Below, piece by piece: positions 7,586 to 9,540 of a DNA stretch of 9,540 bases. The notes under the pieces are model-generated. The model was not told the DNA's origin. It ran no database searches and saw only the letters and a list, made by a program, of their open reading frames with translations. The stretch lies in the NCBI GenBank assembly GCA_947373775.1, contig CANBZE010000045.1, positions 1-9,540 of the forward strand. The letters run 5' to 3'. The position numbers and the translations under genes are program-made. How positions within the stretch are numbered: position 1 is the stretch's first letter; every line of letters begins with the position of its first letter. This stretch comes from Alphaproteobacteria bacterium (GTDB lineage: Bacteria; Pseudomonadota; Alphaproteobacteria; Micropepsales; Micropepsaceae).

Positions 7586-8365
7586 TTAAGCGGTGGCCGG
7601 TTCGGCTTCGACTGCTTGCGGGCCCGCGTCGACGATGTCCTCGGCCGCGCCCAGGTCCACGCCGGCATCGGTCTGGCCCTGGCCAAGACCGTCGATCACC
7701 GCACGGGCCGCCAGGTCACAATACAGCGCGATGGCGCGGGCGGCGTCGTCATTGCCGGGAATCGGGAAGGCGATTCCGTCCGGATTGGAGTTGGAGTCCA
7801 GCACCGCCATGACCGGGATGCCCAGCTTCTTGGCTTCGGCAATGGCAATGGCTTCCTTGTTGGTGTCGACCACGAACAACAGGTTCGGCACGCCGCCCAT
7901 TTCCTTGATGCCGCCCAAGCTGCGTTCCAGCTTGTCCTGCTCGCGCAGCAGGCCCAGCAATTCCTTCTTGGTCAGGCCGGATTCGCCGGCGCTGGTCAGG
8001 GTCTCTTCGATGGTGCGCAGGCGCTTGATCGAATGGCTGATGGTCTGCCAGTTGGTGAGCGTGCCGCCCAGCCAGCGATGGTTGACGTAATACTGGGCGC
8101 AGCGCTTGGCGGCTGCGGCGATCGGCTCGGACGCCTGGCGCTTGGTGCCCACGAACAGGATGCGCCCGCCGCCGGCGGCGGTTTCGCGCAGGGTGACCAG
8201 CGCGCGGTGCAGCAAGGGCACGGTCTGGGTCAGGTCGAGAATGTGGATGTCGTTGCGCTGTCCATAGATGAACGGCGCCATCTTCGGATTCCAGCGCTGC
8301 TGGCGGTGACCGAAATGGGCGCCGGACTCGAGCAGTTGGCGCATGGAAAATTCTGGCAAAGCCAT
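7586..8365 (-). CDS. rpsB: 30S ribosomal protein S2
   Basis: S2 is a late-assembling protein at the head-body junction of the 30S subunit. The 259-residue product starts [20 protein letters not shown], continues with [22 protein letters not shown], and carries the family's [15 protein letters not shown] and later [42 protein letters not shown]. The tail after about residue 228 is acidic and Ala-rich, as often seen in alphaproteobacteria. ATG 8365 is preceded by AAGGAG eight bases upstream (8379-8374), so the start is firm. It is the first gene after a promoter and a structured leader, and heads the rpsB-tsf-pyrH-frr run. S2 represses its own mRNA in gammaproteobacteria; whether that holds here is unknown. 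Confidence 0.98.
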   Translation of the reverse strand: MALPEFSMRQLLESGAHFGHRQQRWNPKMAPFIYGQRNDIHILDLTQTVPLLHRALVTLRETAAGGGRILFVGTKRQASEPIAAAAKRCAQYYVNHRWLGGTLTNWQTISHSIKRLRTIEETLTSAGESGLTKKELLGLLREQDKLERSLGGIKEMGGVPNLLFVVDTNKEAIAIAEAKKLGIPVMAVLDSNSNPDGIAFPIPGNDDAARAIALYCDLAARAVIDGLGQGQTDAGVDLGAAEDIVDAGPQAVEAEPATA

Positions 8366-8393
8366 TAGTCAGTCTCCTTTACCGGTTGGCCAG

Positions 8394-8465
8394 ATGCGCG
8401 GGTTATCCCCCTGAGGGAACACCGGACGGCGACAGCGGAACACCCGCCGAAAGCCACCCGCGCAT
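8394..8465 (-). promoter_or_regulatory. Structured 5' leader of rpsB with a 10-bp long-range stem
   Basis: A perfect inverted repeat, ATGCGCGGGT (8465-8456) and ACCCGCGCAT (8403-8394) on the minus strand, encloses 52 bases. Inside lie a short CGGCG/CGCCG stem (8449-8445 with 8431-8427) and two direct copies of GGTGTTCC (8444-8437 and 8423-8416), 21 bp apart. The element sits between the predicted transcription start and the rpsB Shine-Dalgarno. Inference: a cis-regulatory leader, possibly an S2-binding autoregulatory site. I cannot match it to a known family by eye. Confidence 0.5.
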
Positions 8466-8478
8466 GCGAGATGGCGGG

Positions 8479-8507
8479 CTTATAGGAAGTTAGCCCTTGG
8501 CTGGCAA
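8479..8507 (-). promoter_or_regulatory. Predicted sigma70-type promoter of the rpsB operon
   Basis: Minus strand TTGCCA (8507-8502) as -35, a 17-bp spacer, and TATAAG (8484-8479) as -10. Match and spacing are good against TTGACA-17-TATAAT. Transcription would start near 8472, giving a leader of roughly 105 bases before rpsB. The -35 box overlaps the last codons of the upstream glycosyltransferase gene, whose stop is 8492-8490. This is the only gap over 70 bp in the window and the natural place for the operon promoter. Confidence 0.7.
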
Positions 8508-9539
8508 GGGTTTTTGACCCCCAAACAGGCCCAAAAAGCCTGCCAGAAGCGCCAAAACCACCAAAGGCGTGATCAAGCCCAGCGGCATGGCCCGGGGCGG
8601 GTTGTAGAGGGGGGCCATCCAGGCCGCCAAGGGCAGGATCAGGGCCAGGGGCCGGGAACTTTCGGGCAGCGCCTGGACCGCCAGCAAGGCGGCTAGGCCC
8701 GCCAGGATCAGGTCATAATTGGAGACATGGGGACTGGCCAGAAGTGCGGCGCACAGTAGCACCGCCAGCCGGGCGGGATGGCCATCTTGAATCAAATTAG
8801 TGCGGAAGGCGCGCCACACGGCGGCGGCGGCGACCAGAGCGGCCACAACCTGCGCTGCCGTCGCCAATGTCTTGGGCACGCCCAGCAGCATCAGGCAGGT
8901 CGAGACGCTTTCATCCCAGCTATGGCCCCACTCGGTGCCGTTCACGCCGGCCACCGCTTGCGGGTGGAGATAGACATTGAACCAGTCCAGCCACAGCGAG
9001 GGACCGAACAGCGCCGCACTGAGCAGGGTCAGCGCCACCGCGCAACCGATCATGCCGAGCAGCGCCCTTTCCTGTCGCGCCGCGATCAACGCCAGCGGCA
9101 GCAGCACGAAGAATTGCGGCTTGAAGATCACCACGCCCAGCAGCGCGCCGGCGAGCACGGGCCTTGTCTTCAGCAGCGCCACACCGCCCACGATCAGCGC
9201 CGCCACCAGCACGGCATTGGACCCGGCCAGCACATTGTTGGCCGCGGCGGGCGCCAGCAGCGCACCAACCAGAAAGAACAGATACGACTTGCCCGGCGCC
9301 AGCTTGCGGATTGCCCAGGCGAGAGCCGCGAACTGCGCCAACTGGCTCAGCAGCAACGAGATGCCCGCCGATAGCTTGGCGAAGGGCAGCACCAGCAGCA
9401 GGAAAACCGGCGGATAGGGAAACAGCGGAAAGGGCAGCGGTTCGGACAGCCAATATGCGAACTGGCTGTTGGTGGCGCCGGTGATCCAGGCCTGGTCATA
9501 GATGTGGCCAAGATCGCCGGTGAAGAAAGCCCGCGCTGC
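8490..9539 (-). CDS. GT87-like (DUF2029) membrane glycosyltransferase, 3' part
   Basis: The minus-strand frame is open from the window edge to TAA 8492-8490, giving 349 residues without a start; the N-terminus lies outside. Seen: FFTGDLGHIYDQAW (5-18), then LFPYPPVFLLLVLPFA (39-54), about eight further hydrophobic segments, FKPQFF (139-144) in mid-protein, and SPHVSNYDLILAGL (269-282). These resemble GT-C fold, polyprenyl-phosphate-sugar-dependent transferases of the GT87/DUF2029 group (the family of mycobacterial PimE), where an acidic loop after the first membrane helix, the YPP motif and SPH...YDL recur. Donor, acceptor and product cannot be told. A GTG at 9392 is internal to the conserved region and is not the true start. 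It probably ends a separate transcription unit, since the rpsB promoter overlaps its 3' end. Confidence 0.75.
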   Translation of the reverse strand, partial: AARAFFTGDLGHIYDQAWITGATNSQFAYWLSEPLPFPLFPYPPVFLLLVLPFAKLSAGISLLLSQLAQFAALAWAIRKLAPGKSYLFFLVGALLAPAAANNVLAGSNAVLVAALIVGGVALLKTRPVLAGALLGVVIFKPQFFVLLPLALIAARQERALLGMIGCAVALTLLSAALFGPSLWLDWFNVYLHPQAVAGVNGTEWGHSWDESVSTCLMLLGVPKTLATAAQVVAALVAAAAVWRAFRTNLIQDGHPARLAVLLCAALLASPHVSNYDLILAGLAALLAVQALPESSRPLALILPLAAWMAPLYNPPRAMPLGLITPLVVLALLAGFLGLFGGQKPLPAKG

Positions 9540-9540
9540 C

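Noticed and set aside
1..9540. Mobile elements, CRISPR arrays, tRNA/rRNA genes or an undescribed defence-type system
   Set aside because: No transposase or integrase genes, no regular repeat-spacer pattern and no tRNA-like segments were seen. Almost all of the window is filled by recognised core genes; the one gap over 70 bp is the rpsB leader.

Overview
The window is a high-GC bacterial chromosome segment (about 60-65% G+C by eye) in which every credible gene reads on the minus strand. Gene content and order are those of the Alphaproteobacteria essential-gene cluster. In transcription order from the high-coordinate end these are a partial GT87-like membrane glycosyltransferase gene, rpsB, tsf, pyrH, frr, uppS, cdsA, dxr, rseP and the 5' two-fifths or so of bamA. 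EF-Ts length, an RseP with a single PDZ domain, and rseP-bamA downstream of dxr all fit an alphaproteobacterium. I cannot name the order or genus from sequence alone.

Layout. At 9539-8490 lies the C-terminal part of a polytopic GT-C enzyme whose N-terminus is outside the window. A 124-bp non-coding gap (8366-8489) follows. It holds a good sigma70-like promoter (TTGCCA, 17 bp, TATAAG), whose -35 box overlaps the end of the glycosyltransferase gene, and a structured leader ahead of rpsB. rpsB and tsf are separated by 59 bp containing a strong GC-rich hairpin just before the tsf ribosome-binding site. tsf and pyrH are 15 bp apart, and pyrH and frr 63 bp apart. From frr to rseP the genes are packed with gaps of 5 bp or less, or overlaps of 1-4 bp. 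rseP and bamA are 45 bp apart, and bamA runs off the low-coordinate edge inside POTRA5.

Functionally this looks like one growth-linked transcription unit joining translation (S2, EF-Ts, ribosome recycling factor), pyrimidine nucleotide supply (UMP kinase), isoprenoid and undecaprenyl carrier synthesis (Dxr, UppS), phospholipid synthesis (CdsA), the envelope stress site-2 protease (RseP) and outer-membrane protein assembly (BamA). The order is widely conserved and is not in itself novel.

The most notable anomaly is in pyrH. The N-terminal UMP kinase motif and the rest of the protein are in different frames, joined at a run of six G (minus strand; 6523-6528). One more G would restore a 240-residue UMP kinase. 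Because the gene is normally essential, a homopolymer sequencing or assembly error is the leading explanation; real frameshifting or slippage is possible. I found no mobile elements, CRISPR arrays, tRNA or rRNA genes, and no convincing undescribed system.
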